A DNA stretch of 64,000 bases, from assembly GCA_963082875.1 (NCBI GenBank), contig OY720101.1, positions 6,758,001 through 6,822,000 on the forward strand. Reading direction: 5' to 3'. This document shows positions 21,871 to 34,573 of the stretch, piece by piece. Source of the stretch: Corella eumyota. Lineage: Eukaryota; Chordata; Ascidiacea; Phlebobranchia; Corellidae. The position numbers and the translations under genes were made by a program. Within the stretch, counting starts at the first letter, position 1; each line of letters starts with the position of its first letter. The notes beneath the pieces were generated by a model. The model saw nothing but the letters and a program-made list of their open reading frames with translations, searched no databases and had not been told where the DNA came from.

Positions 21871-24479
21871 GGAGTAGCCAAGCGGTCACCACTGTGATGT
21901 AAACTAGTTGTTAAATCAGATTTGATTACCAAGAAATGGTCATCCGATCGTTACCCACCGCGATGGTATGTGACGTCACGTCGGCGTGATTGCGTCACCT
22001 ATATATATTTTGATATCATCCTTTGTTGCAATGTTGTTTGGGTTGTTGTGTAGCTAGCGATCCTTTTAAGATTAAGATCAGATCTCAATCTAACAATTTA
22101 AGTCGTAAAAAACATTACTTAAAGCGTTTTGCGTTTTAAGTAGCCTAGGATCAAGATAAACGACTAAAATCAAACAAGTTAAAAAATTGTTTTCGAATCC
22201 GAGCGGTTACTGACGTCCTAGATAAGAGCAAAAACCGGTGGGAAAAAATTCTCGTAGTCGACCGTCGAAACCAATGCGTCTATCTTTGCGATTTAAATGG
22301 TTTGAAAACTTCTACTTCAACCAGCATTGACAGATCGTTTTGGTGTGATAAAAACGGAAAAGGGCGTTCAATTTATGGCATTTTGTTGGTTCTGTTTAGC
22401 CTACCATAAATCAATGTATCGCTTTTTTATCGAGCCGGCAAAATTACTGTTTTAAGGTGATCGATTTGACTTGGAGTTTAAACAAACTGTTGCTTGGCCA
22501 GCTTTACTGTTCTAAATCGGAAAAGTGATTTGTTATACTATATAGACCTTGGGGTATGTGTTTAAGCTTTAACTTGTACTGCGCAATGTTTGTTTTTCAG
22601 CCTTGCGAAAATCGCATTACACCTATGACTTTGCGTGTCACGTGATCAATAAAACTGATCGATTGTTTATTTTCTTTTCGCTTTATCCTCGATCTCGTTA
22701 ATTCAACTTAAAACAAATTGTGGGGATTTTGTTTCATGCGTATTGTTTGTTTGTTCGTCTTTGTGTTGCAATAAATTGTCACATCAGTCTAAACAATTGT
22801 TCGGAGTGTAACAAGAAAATTAATTTAATCCGATCCATCAATTTCACAACAAATTGTTGCCATGATAAGAAAAAATGGCGAAAATATTTAGATTTTTAAG
22901 CCTAAGCTTAACTGTTTGTGTTAAGTTTATAAAAGTTTTGTTAAGTATAAAATGATTCTTAATTCCAAACCCTTGTCTTAAATTTATTACATGCTTAGCA
23001 AAGTGCCGGAAGCTGACCTTTCCGTTAATAATTACAACGATATTCTCAAAAGGCCAATGTAATTTAAAAAATAAACTTCACCCCGATTGTTGATCATTAA
23101 CAGATAAATATTTGGCTTCAAAATACAAGGTTTTGCGTTTGCATTGCTTGATCTTATTAAAATAGCCCAGAACGACTGGGAGAAATTACCATTAGTGGAT
23201 GTCGTATAGACCATTCTCCCGCGCTGTACAAGTATAAGTTATTGAATAGATGTATATAGTAACGGTATGGAGAATCAGGAGAATACAGCATTGGCGTGCG
23301 ACCGTTGTGTACATCCCAGTATATCGACCGACATAACCGCAAATCGGTTGATTTCGATTTGTTTGTGTACCAAAACATTTTAGCGTGAAATTAACACAGC
23401 TACATGACATTTTCAAAACCGTACGCGCCGCGAATCGCGATAGCTGTAAATTAATGTTTTTACCCAATGGTGAAAATAAACAATACAATGATTACTTACC
23501 AAAGGTTGGCAAATATTAATTAAGTTTTTAACAAAATATGTAAGTTTTTAAACCGTTTTTGAAGTCCTAACATATGGTGTTATATTTTGCATTTAATAAT
23601 TAAAAAATTCCTGGCTTTAAATAACTTACATTTTAATATTTAAACCCAAAATAAATAACGAAATTAGAATTGCGTGTCGATCACTCCGCGAGGTTTTCTT
23701 TAAAATTGTGTACACAGACTTAAATAAACCAATATAAGCAAAAGTGAATCATCAAAAATGTGCGGCAAAAAGTTACAAATTTTTCCAAAGAAATTTTACG
23801 TTGAATACTTGGAATAAAAAATATGATTTATAGTTTTTTAGATTGTGAAGATGATTTTTTTATATATAGTTTTTCAGGCGTAACATAACTTAAAATTTCT
23901 GTAAAAATAACTATATTTTCTGCTGATTAACCATTAAACAGTTTTTATTCTTTATTCCTCATGTATTTCAAATTTTAAATTGTCTTTTGCATGTAAAGTC
24001 ATGCCGGCAGATTTTTTTTGTTTTCGAAAACATTTCTATTTTAGTTCTTAAAAGAATTAGCATGACTGGAAGCGTATTCGTGGTTTATTTTTTATACCAA
24101 ACTTTCTTAAAACAGTATTGTAAGATTAAAAATGCCACGAACAATATTTAAACCTTATTTGTACAGATTAGTTTTGCGTCATCAATGTACAAGGCAATGT
24201 TAAACCAGTTTGTATTTTTGGAGACACATATTGACAGTATCTTTAAAAACTAAAATAGGTCTTGTTGGCTATTGTTAGATTGCAATCGCAGGTATACAAC
24301 CTCATATAAGGCATGTGAACCAAAAATAGAGCCGGTTCTATTCGAATACCCGTAAATTTGCATATTTAAACAAAGATTGTACTTGTTTAGGCAATTAGTC
24401 GAGGGTGTTTAATTTAAGTACGAAACCTGATACCTAAGATAAATGTTATCGTACTGTCCAACTGTGATATGCTCACGGG

Positions 24480-24720
24480 ATTAACGGAAACGATATTTAG
24501 CAGTTCGGATAGCTTGATTGACAAGATCGTGCTGATTCAAATCACAGTTGGGTCTTTAATTCGGTGTTTATCGGAGGCTCCGTTGACGCGCTCGTGTGAC
24601 AGCCTCATTTGGCCGGGCAATTAGCGCGGCGATAATCGCATCGCACCCCCGCGTAATTCCATTAGCGACATCGATCTTTTAGGACATCCGATTGAGATAC
24701 GGTTATCGCTCTTCAGCATC
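24480..24720. promoter_or_regulatory. Candidate enhancer: GC-rich block with paired GATA-like and homeodomain sites
   Basis: A CpG-rich island in AT-rich DNA, about 2 kb upstream of the ALDH1A-like start. It has GCGATAATCGC at 24629-24639, the inverted motif GGTTATCGC at about 24701-24709, and several ATTAGCG/AATTAG cores. The composition and motif clustering suggest a regulatory module; this is inference. Confidence 0.35.
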
Positions 24721-26086
24721 TTTTTGATTTTGATTCTAAGTTTAGTAAAATAATAAAAACACTATTAAGATATGCCATATTAACAATAACGTACTCATAT
24801 CGTTCTTTCTTATCAGTATAGGCCTATGGATATCATTTTTGGGTTACGTGTTTTGGAAAAAATAGGATTGAAACCTTAATTGTTTAAGGGTGTTTAGGAT
24901 CTTTTTAATTAATCCCCGACAGCCGCGTGTCACCATTTACCTTAATTGGACAACAAGTGACGTCAATCTGTCCAATCGTGTTTCGTATCAAACTTTATCT
25001 TTCGATTAAAAATGCATTTGTTTGGCAATGTCGCATCTAACGCTGTTGCCTATAAACACCAATAAAGTAAACTGGACATTTTTCTCCATAAACTAGAATT
25101 AAAATCGGTTTCAATATAAAGCCTAAAACTTACTATAGGGTTGTGTGTTGTTATTTTACTTGTTTGTTAGTTGAAATTTTTATGTTGCATCAAAAGAACT
25201 ATGTTCTTGGAATGTCTTTTATATGTTTTGTGAAAGCGTTTTACATATTTCTATTTACCTAAAGAATAAAGATTACAACACAATGCAGACAAGCCAAATA
25301 TTGACATTGGGTATTTGAGGTGTTATCACTAAAAAACTTATGCTGTTCTTCTAACCTATCGACATCGGTTTAATAATCCTTAAAATCGTGTTTTCATATC
25401 AAAGTGTTTAAAAACTACTGTTACATAACACCGCTTCGAGTATTTGAGGTCGTAGGACTAAGTAGCACATAGCATAAATTGTATATTAATTTACCCTAAA
25501 TTTAAGTATGGGCCTACTTTGTTTTTTTTTACGTTTAATTGTTTGTTTGCCAGGGGTTTTTCCTAACTTTTAATGCGACATTCATATTTAAATATCACAT
25601 TTTAAAGTCACAAGAATGAGTAATCAAATTACAGTGTGGTCAAATATTACCTATGCTTTGTAAATATCATTTAAAATATTCGCGTACCCACATAGGCCAA
25701 TAAATGTCTAAGCCGAAAGTGACGTTGCAACTTTCCCGTACTCTTATGTAACTGTTCAAATTAATCCCACGCGAATTGACCACTAATTGTATATCCCTAA
25801 CCGCAATGTAACACTTTATCCAAATACACCCACATTATAACTGTAAAAGTGTTACGCCCAATGTGTATTTCATAATGTCGCAAAGTTGGTTAATAAATTA
25901 AGGCCTCGTTTGTAAAAACAAATAAAGTACAGAGGTTGGCGTGTTTAACAGTGCGTCTGAAATCTCCCCACCATAATTAATCGCAAAATTTTTCACGACG
26001 CACTCCGGGAGAAAAAAGGAAAAAAGTTGCGCCAAGAGAAAAGCGATTTTTACCTAAAGCTCACGGGAAGAGTGAAGTCAAAAAAC

Positions 26087-26094
26087 TATAAATA
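26087..26094 (+). promoter_or_regulatory. TATA box candidate for ALDH1A-like gene
   Basis: TATAAATA about 650 bp upstream of the start codon. Transcription from about 26115-26125 would need a 5' UTR intron ending at the AG at 26687-26688. Confidence 0.4.
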
Positions 26095-26686
26095 TGAACG
26101 CAAAACGGACATAAGTTAGAAGTAGCGATACCGTAGGCTAAGAACTAGTCATAAAAAGAAGACAATTTTATTTTGAAAGTGTTAAACGATCTTAATGCGC
26201 TATGATACGAAGATTGTATATTATTAGGTGGAAAATTAACCCTTCCAGTTATTTAACTGATTTTTTATCTAAATAACTGGCACTTGATATAAAACGCTAA
26301 ATATTTTTGAATTAAGGTTTATACTTTTTTAGTAGTACGAAGCATTTTTGTGTTCTTTCTGGTCTGTAGCTATATTGGCAATATTGTTATCGGGCTTGAT
26401 CAGACATTTTTGGGGTGTTTGAAATTTGAACACAAAGCGTTTCGACAAAGTGGTTTTGTATGAAAGCGTCAGTCAAAGTCATTGTTCAAATATTGTTTCA
26501 CCAAATGTTAAAGTTTAACGTGCTTTATCAAGACTTATACTTTACAATAAAGAATAATAATCGACGTAAGCGTATAGACCAAATTAGGATCAAACAACTA
26601 GAGGAATCTCGAAACAAAATAATTCGATATCAGCTTAGTCGTAAAAACGTTTAAAATCAAAATAATTTTAAAGCCTTTTTTATTTC

Positions 26687-26688
26687 AG
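26687..26688 (+). promoter_or_regulatory. Splice acceptor 51 nt before the ALDH1A-like ATG
   Basis: The run CCTTTTTTATTTCAG is a strong acceptor in the 5' leader. It could close a 5' UTR intron or accept a trans-spliced leader, which ascidians use. Confidence 0.4.
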
Positions 26689-26739
26689 CATTTATTTAAA
26701 TATTATTTTAAACCAAAATTTTGTTTTCCTTCTTAAACA

Positions 26740-29700
26740 ATGGCGTCAGTCGTAGCAGAGCAACAACCAACCCTTAACGAACTCCCATCCGAGCCCCAGG
26801 GAAAAGAAGGGGCTGCGTGTATGCCATGGCCAATTCCACTCCCTAACCCATCCCTCAAAGTTAAATATACAAAGGTAAGTTTGTTTTTGCAATACGTAAA
26901 AATTTGAAAACTTAGAATGGTTTTGTATAAAGGTTGGCACACTAAACATAATTTAGGAATATATGTTAGTCTTAAACTCTCTAAACTTTTGGTTGGCAAT
27001 ATTTACCAATAGAACAAAATTTTTTTTGTTGGAATAGCGTCTGAAAGGCATTTAGCAAATAAATTTTCCAATACCAGAATTAACAAGGGATGAAGTAAAT
27101 GTCGATATTTACTACCGAAATTTTCCGGAGATTTACGAAGTGCTATTACCAATTAGTGGTTCCCCATTTGAAGTAACAATGAAGGGCCCAAGTTCTCGAT
27201 TTCCCTTTGATAAAGTAGTAATTTTACGATCGAAAAGGGCGATAATTTGCAAATTCTATCCATATACCTTAGTGTCTTTCGTATAATTTCCAACACATTG
27301 CGATCGATTCGCGATAAAAAAAAAACAATTTCTGCCAATGAATCGGTGAAATGCGAAACTTTAAAGTCGAAAAGGTTTGGCAAATTACGTTCAGGCCTGT
27401 TCGACTTTAAACATTAACCGCCGCTCTGGAAACCGAGTTTAATTTTATTGTTACATAAATTGTCCGACAATTCGGCGCATTAAAGTTTTTACAACTTTCC
27501 AAAACTTGTTTACTACCGCGAATAATTTATAAATATGCCATGTCTCATCCATATATGTGTATGCAAAATGATATTTAATATCAAACCTTAGTGACGTGAG
27601 CATCAGCGTGATGTCATCGTTGGCGCTTCCAAGCGAATGGAGAAAGTGGCTATTCTGGAATACTCCCATTTTTTCGTGTGCAGATTTATGTAATCATCAT
27701 GTCTGGTAGTTTAATGGCGGAAATTTTATGTGATTAGCAAATATTAGTTTTTATTGATTTAAACCAGATTGGGGAAGCTGTTTTAAGACTTCGGTCGTTT
27801 TGTAGGCTTTGTAGAAAATGCGACTTAAACGTAAAGTAAGTTTACAGCATTGCTTGAATTATTTAAAAAATATTTTGTGTTGACGTGATTTTTAATAACC
27901 TTCACACGTATGTCATTCATTTTCAGGTGTTTTGAACGTTAATAGAATGCGTACGAAATTCGGAAATGTTACGCGAAAAATCGGCATTTCACGGCGTTAC
28001 AAATTTAGCACGACCTTTAGTACCATGTTATATGTAAACGTGCCATTTAACCAATAAAGTTAAACCCTAATTTTTGACGCTGGACTACATCAAAACAAAA
28101 AATCGCTTAAGCCAAATTTAATACTTTATCAAAACGAACGTGTTACTTTCATAGAGGTCTGATAAGCCAAGATCAATATTTTGATATGAACCGCCAACCT
28201 CTAAGTAACGAACGAATCAATCAAATTCAGCCCTGTCACGCACTGTCTTGTACTAGGCGCAAGTTTCTTTGTAATCGAGAAACACTCTTACCAAATATCA
28301 ACCGCGACTTACATCTAAAAAGTTGTTCCATTTTCGTAATCCATGTTTGTGTATAACAGGTGCATCAGAACATTTTAAAACATTACTGGGGATTCTTTTA
28401 GGTTGATACGTGTAAATCATCACCGTATAAGATATTGAAAAATGGAATATTTGTATTTCGTTGTTTTGTGTCAATTGAAACAAGCAGTAATCCTCGCCCC
28501 GGGGTTATTGTGACAGCTCGTTACTAAATATTTTGCTAGTCTATTCGTGTGAGGCCGTATTTAGGCTCCGGTGTTATTGGCGATTGATATTCGACCTAAA
28601 ATATTACAAAAAATTGGATTTTGAGTAACAAAGCTCCGCCTAAATTGCTTGAAGGTGGCGACTGTAGTAGAGTTACAAACCACTTAGCGCCAAAATCGTG
28701 AAGCTAGTTAAATGAAGCTGTTTTTTTGGATTAAATATTAAAAATACTTAAATGTAAATCTTTTATAATTCAATATACTCAAACAATAATATCAAAATAT
28801 ACTTGTCTATTGTAAAGGTTTTTTTAATATTTCGTATTGTTAACAAAGAGTTAAAGTCGATTTTAAACTCTTTTTAATTGTTAGTAGCCGTGCGTCAATA
28901 TAGGTAAGGATTTTGTTAAGCACCAATAAATTTACTTTGTAAATGTACTCCATTTGTCTACTAGGGGATTAACAGGGATTAAATATAATCGAATTATCAT
29001 TTACCTAATTGGCATTCGTCCATAGCTTACTTATAGACGACTAAAAGTTTTGCAAGTTACGAACCACAAAAAAATGCAGAAATTTAACTTTCTTGATGTG
29101 TCAAACTGACACATACTTTGTTGTAACAAAAAGTAAATTGCTTTTTAAATTGTTTTCGATATAATCGCATCGAAAGATACCTTAAGGGCCTATGCTAACT
29201 TACACGCAAAATGATTTTCTTTCATCACTGAAAAAAGTTTTTTTACAAAACCAACACCGGGCTCGCGTTGGTATCAATGAATCAGCAACCGTTATCCAAA
29301 AATAATCGCCAGATTGCCGTTAATTACATAATATCGCAAATCTATGACGTCATATCGCGAGCGAAAATCTTGTTCGTGTTACCACTGTCCGCTAGATCGC
29401 GCCCAAGATGTCGCTGATTAGAGACGACATCGTGAGCTTGATAAAAAATATCAAAGTTTTCATTACAAACGGCTCTTTGTTAGGAATGCTTGTTTTACAT
29501 TTTTTGATCCTATTAGCTCGTTGTTTATGCTTTGCAGATGTTTGTAGCCTCCTAATTTCGTTTTCCTTATCTGAAATTATTCCAAACACTTGATATTTTA
29601 ATCGCTTTGGTACGTTTTTGTTACGAACAGAATAGACTGACGGCCTACTTAGAAATCTAGATTTGTACGATGTAAAGCTATTTGTAAATAACCTGACAAC

Positions 29701-32700
29701 CCACCGATAAGGCTTCTGAAAATTGAGTACACTATAAAACCGCCGCCAAGCTATTATACGCTTTAAAACGTTATTTAACTTTGAAATTTTACAGCTTTTC
29801 ATTGATAACGAGTGGGTAGACGCCGAAAACGGTGCCGAATTTGACGACATCAATCCCTCCAACGAAAAAGTCATTGCCAGCATTGCTGAGGGATCAAAGG
29901 TACGCCTATCAACGGATCAAACGTTATCTTAGATCAATACACCATACACATAACATAAAACACCCTTGTGTTCATTCGTTTAGGCCGACGTTGAAAAGGC
30001 AGTCGCTGCGGCTAGACGAGCCTACAAGCCTGGCTCGGCATGGAGAAAAATGGATGCATCTGATCGAGGCGTTTTAATTGGAAAACTTGCCGACTTGATC
30101 GACGCTAACAAGCATTACTTGGCTGTAGGTTGATTTAAGAATTAACAGTTTTAAAATTTAACTTTGTTTATTAACACTAATAGATGCATTTTAACTGTTT
30201 AAAGGTATATTAATATAGCTATTAAAAAAGTATAAGTTATGGTAGTCTCAATCTAATGTTGTTATCACTCTTCCACTCTTCTATGATGTAATAAATCCAA
30301 TTAAATGTTTTACCATTTTAGTGTCTTGAAACATTGGACAGTGGAAAGCCTTACACTCACTCGTTCTTTATGGATACAACAGCCTTGTCCAAACTGCTGC
30401 GATATTATGCTGGCTGGACAGATAAAATGCACGGAAAAACTGTACCGGTAGATGGCGATTATCTGAGCTACACACTTGTGCAACCTATGGGTGTATGTGG
30501 TCTTATTTTGCCAGTAAGTTTCTATATTTTTTGTGAAAGCACTTTAGGAATACAAGAGTCTTCTTTTAATAATGCCCTAACATTATTTTAAGTAATATTT
30601 AGATTTGAATGTATGACTTGGTAATGACAACTAACTTAACAAAACAGTATACTTTGGCTAATTGAAAAAAATGTTACATTAAAAGTAATTTACAACAAAC
30701 TTTAAAAGGGAGAAAAATTATAAATTTAAAATCTTTTTTCATCTAAAACTTTTTAGTTCAACATTCCCTTGATTTCCCTTGGAATGAAAATGGGGCCAGC
30801 TTTATGCTGTGGTAACACTGTTGTCGTAAAACCAGACGAACACACACCATTGACCGCTCTTTTTGTTGCCTCACTTGTCAAGGAGGCTGGTTTTCCGGCT
30901 GGTGTTTTTAACGTGGTTCCAGGTGGTCCGGCCACTGGTGCTGCTGTTGTTGACCACCATGGCGTAAATAAGATTTCGTTCACTGGCTCAATAGAGGTAA
31001 AGATTTTTTTCCTAATTTTTCTCCTAATTCTTTTTTGTACTTTTTTTGTGAAATATCAATAAACCAATTTTTTTACAGGTTGGTCGAAAAATCGAAGAAG
31101 CGTCGTCCAAAACCAATTTTAAAAGACTCACTCTAGAGCTTTCTGGGAACTGCCCCAACATCATTTTTGCCGACACTAACGGTTAGTTTTTAATAACTTG
31201 ATTTCAGAATTAAAAGATACATTTTATGGCCTAGGTCGATTTCTAAATTAAGGTTATCTTTAATAAATAAATATATGCTTTAACAATTGTTTTGTGCTGT
31301 TAAACATTATGAAATATGTGAATAACAATATTTTAATTTTTTTGAATGTGTTTCATTTTTAGGCCTACATCCAGCTATTTATTTTTAATTATTTTTTTAT
31401 TCCAATAGTTGATTATGCTGTCGAAAATGCCCACCAAGCTGTTTTTATGAACCAAGGCCAAATGTGTACAGCTGGGGCCAGAACCTTCGTCCACGAAGAC
31501 ATATACGACGAGTTCGTGCAAAAAAGCGTTGCCAGGGCAACCAAAAAAATGGTCGGTGATCCATTCCAACTCTACTCCGAGCAAGGCCCACAGGTAAAAA
31601 CATCACGTGATTAGCATTTGATTTCGATCAGTTTCGGTTGACAGCTTGTCTGAAGACTGTTTTGTGAAAATTTTAACATTTTAATAATTTTAAAAACAAG
31701 TTAGCTTTGCGATAAAATCTACCGCCGAATAAATGTAATTTGGCGCGAGCGGTGGGGGAATAATATAGGTATGATCTTTGATAACTTATCTGTCTACGGT
31801 GCTTGTATATTATATTTATAATACTTTGCTAATTTCGAAAAACAAGCATACGCAATACAAAATTCGGTAAAACCCAGATTAGATAAAAAATTGTAATTTG
31901 ACAACATTTTAAATATATCTGATTTTATTACGATTACAATTAAGGCATTCTTCGCAACAAAATAATTTTCATATAAACATTTTTCAATTTTTCTAAATGT
32001 CATGCAAAATCGACATCGCCCTTAAAATGGTCACTTCTGTGACGTCATACCCGATGACGTCATATGGAATTATAGTTCGTGGTGAGTCGATTTAAGGTCT
32101 TGAATTGCTTGCAGAATGTCTGGTTTAATAGTGTCCACGTTAATGTTCGGACCCCACGCTTTGATCACGTGACCCTTTCCGTCCACCAAATATTTCCAAA
32201 AATTCCATTTCGGCTCCTTGTCACCAGCGCTTTCTAGTGTCAAGAGTAAAAATTGTTAATTTTTTTACGTTTATGGGGTGCATTTTAAAGTATAGAAAAG
32301 TGTTTAAAAATAGATATAAATATTATTGTCCCCAAGAACATATAGGTTAGTCTAACAAGTCGTCGTTTGTTAAAAACCAAAAATTTAAAGTTTACTTACC
32401 GGCCAAGAACCGGTAAGCCGGATCGGCCTGTCTATCGGCGACGTCCATTTTGCCAAAAATCGGAAAAGTTGCTTTGTAAGTTTGTCGCGCAAAAATTTCG
32501 ATGTCTTCGTTACTGTGCGGTTCTTGTTCGCCGAATTGGTTGCACGGAAAACCGAGCACAGTGAAGGGTTCTTTCTGTCTCTCCGCGAGTTCGGTGTGTA
32601 TCTGAGCAAGCTGCTTGTAGTGCTCGTCTGTGTAGCCACATTCGCTTGCCAGGTTGACCACCAGCGACACCTTATGGAAAAATAGGGATTGATATATTTG

Positions 32701-34573
32701 AGAATAAAAAATACTAAAAATTATTATTTTAACAGTTTTTTTACAATAACACCCTTAAAGTATATCAGTTTGAATGGAACGATTTCACGAAAATTAGTTT
32801 TTGATTTTTTCTTTAACAAACCTGACCCATTTCACAGTTTACTTCAAACTAACACTTTTAAATAAATATGACCCAGACTTATTTGGTGATATTGTCAAAA
32901 AGGAAATCAACAAGACCGCATTAAAATAAAGTAATAACCTTTGTCTTACTCCCTTTAATTTAAAATCATAAAAAAAGTTTTATTTGGTTTTAAAAAAAGT
33001 TTTAAAAAGTTTTATTACCCCGATCGGTTTCCGGCCAATTAAGTTTTAGCATACGATGTTACATCATCGGTAGTTAAATATCATTTTTCTAGCTAAAATT
33101 TTTTATTTTACAGCTTATTATAAACTTGATAATACCAACTTTAAAACAGCTGGTTCCGGTTGCAAGTTATATCTTATTACAGTAACGTTTAAATGGGTAT
33201 AAAAAATTGCTTACTTTGCCTCTGTATTTCTCAAGCGAAACCCTTTTTCCTCGCAAGTTGGTTACTTTGTAGCCGTAAAATCCTTCCTTACCGTAAACTG
33301 TCAACGTGAAGAATATAACACTAAGAAGGATACTTAATACTACTTTTGCCATATCGATTATGATGTAGATAAAATACACGCACAGATTTTACCAATATGG
33401 TTTCTTACTTAACTGCGGTTTGTTCTTTCGAGCCTTGCGCTGTGTGAAACGAAGCGTCTTAAAATACCCTTTTCTCCCTCTCTCAAATTTATTTCTTTTT
33501 TCGCTTACTGTTAACTTGAATGTCTTTTTAAACCTAATGGAAATTGTGCATACCCTAACTTATATATTTTCCTATTCATATTTTTAGATTAGTCACGAAC
33601 ATTTCGACAGAATTATGAACTATATTAATTCTGGTGTCGAAGAAGGTGCTACAATTGAATGTGGCGGAAAACGACTCGGTGAAAATGGTTATTATATTCA
33701 ACCAACAGTCTTTTCAAATGTTACTGACGACATGAAAATAGTAAAAGAAGAGGTAACAATCTAATCCAAAATACAAAACTCGTATTTAAATTATTCTGTA
33801 TTGGAAACAAGCATTTTTATGCAAAATGGCATTTTACTATTAAACTAGATAACGCACAAAGTTTCTTACCAATTTATAAAATTGTTTAAAAAAAATTGAT
33901 ATCAACACTTTTTAAATTAAACTTAGGCTACAACTTAAATATTTTTTTTATTAAGGTATTTGGACCAGTGCAATGTATTCTAAAGTTTAAAACTATCGGA
34001 GAGGTTATAAGAAGGGCGAATTCTACCGAACACGGTCTAGCTGCTGGAATTTTTACCAATGACGTCAGCGCAGCTCTTGAAATGGCAAAAGCGATGGAAT
34101 CAGGAACAGTATGGTAAGATACTTTTTATTTAAATTTTGCAATCTAAAAATTTTATTTTTTCAAGTAAGTTTAAATTATGAATATGCGCAATATTGAATT
34201 TTGTTGTATTTTTTAGGATCAATTGTTATAATGTTTATGCTGTGCAAAGTCCGTTTGGTGGGATGAAAATGTCAGGAAAAGGCAAAGAAATGTAAGTTTC
34301 ATTAAAAATATTGTTACAAGTTTGTTCTACACTTTATTTTTTTTTACAATTACAGCGCGCATCATATTGTTGAATTTTTTAAACATTTGGTTAAATATCT
34401 TTTTTAGGGGCGAAGAGAGTCTACAAGAATTTTGTGAACTAAAGACGATCACCCTCAAACTCCCACAGCTACAGGACGTTTCTTTCAGTGCTAATTTTGC
34501 CAAAAACTACAGTGCGCCAGTGGTTAGGGCCGACGATGACGACTGCCACAAAGCAAAAGTCATCCTAACTTAA
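26740..34573 (+). CDS. ALDH1A-like (retinaldehyde dehydrogenase family) aldehyde dehydrogenase
   Basis: NAD-dependent aldehyde dehydrogenase of the cytosolic ALDH1 group; retinoic acid synthesis is the expected role but substrate is inferred. Eleven exons give 554 residues: 26740-26874, 29795-29899, 29984-30124, 30322-30513, 30757-30996, 31079-31181, 31409-31593, 33588-33752, 33956-34113, 34217-34291, 34408-34573. Visible are Asn193, the NAD-fold FTGSIEVG, general base Glu291 (LELSGN) and nucleophile Cys325 (GQMCTAGAR), with Glu-Cys spacing of 34 as in human ALDH1A2. Oddities: the usual PWNFPL is PFNIPL, LELGGK is LELSGN, GYGPTAG is GGPATGA, and the protein extends about 30 residues past the usual C-terminus. 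Intron 7 contains a whole antisense peroxidase gene. ATTAAA at 34804 and AATAAA at 34954 follow. Confidence 0.9.
26875..29794. other. ALDH1A-like intron 1
   Basis: A 2.9-kb first intron. It has a GC-richer segment near its 3' end (about 29260-29400) with TGACGTCA at 29345-29352 and AATCGCC/TTAATTA motifs. No exon is supportable; the 163-codon antisense frame at 29392-29883 overlaps exon 2 and looks accidental. Confidence 0.5.
31924..31929 (-). terminator. poly(A) signal, nested GPX7/8-like gene
   Basis: AATAAA on the minus strand about 140 bp past the peroxidase stop codon. Confidence 0.5.
32040..32062. promoter_or_regulatory. Two TGACGTCA palindromes 15 bp apart
   Basis: Perfect CRE-type palindromes at 32040-32047 and 32055-32062, just beyond the peroxidase stop codon and inside ALDH1A-like intron 7. 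These are bZIP (CREB/ATF) consensus sites; no function is shown. Confidence 0.4.
32070..33352 (-). CDS. GPX7/8-type ER glutathione peroxidase, nested antisense gene
   Basis: Three minus-strand exons, 33215-33352, 32400-32670 and 32070-32233, give 190 residues. A hydrophobic N-terminus (about 3-20) is a signal peptide or membrane anchor. The catalytic segment is ASECGYTD with Cys57, so it is a cysteine and not a selenocysteine enzyme, as in GPX7/GPX8. [11 protein letters not shown] carries the second Cys89 and Gln91, and [12 protein letters not shown] is typical of the GPX7/8 branch, which oxidises protein disulfide isomerases in the ER. The C-terminus is HHEL, a KDEL-like variant where the human proteins end REDL or KEDL. 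A start nine codons upstream (33379) is also open. The whole gene sits within intron 7 of the ALDH1A-like gene. Confidence 0.93.

Larger units (their letters stand above)
20396..26739. other. Long non-coding region upstream of ALDH1A-like gene
   Basis: 6.3 kb without a supportable gene, by far the largest gap in the window. It includes the centlein 3' UTR at the left (ATTAAA at 20954; no AATAAA found). It is less AT-rich than the rest and holds a 16-bp palindrome (20613), a 31-bp tandem repeat (21781), two TGACGTCA palindromes (21971, 24958), a GC-rich block (24480-24720) and a TATA box (26087). Short open frames on both strands show no family resemblance. It is probably the cis-regulatory territory of the ALDH1A-like gene. 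Confidence 0.5.

Noticed and set aside
21866-21950. tRNA-like A box (TAGCCAAGCGGT)
   Set aside because: No B box at the right distance and no cloverleaf; the next TTCGAATCC is about 310 bp away at 22194.
22130-22210. B-box-like TTCGAATCC
   Set aside because: No A box or acceptor stem at tRNA distance.
23192-23488. Overlapping minus-strand frames of 60-98 codons
   Set aside because: Cysteine- and Tyr-rich random-looking translations with no start or splice context.
26460-26654. 64-residue basic frame just upstream of the ALDH1A-like start
   Set aside because: No family resemblance; it lies in the presumed 5' UTR or its intron.
29392-29883. 163-codon minus-strand frame
   Set aside because: It is antisense to ALDH1A-like exon 2 and intron 1, with no domain or conserved motif.
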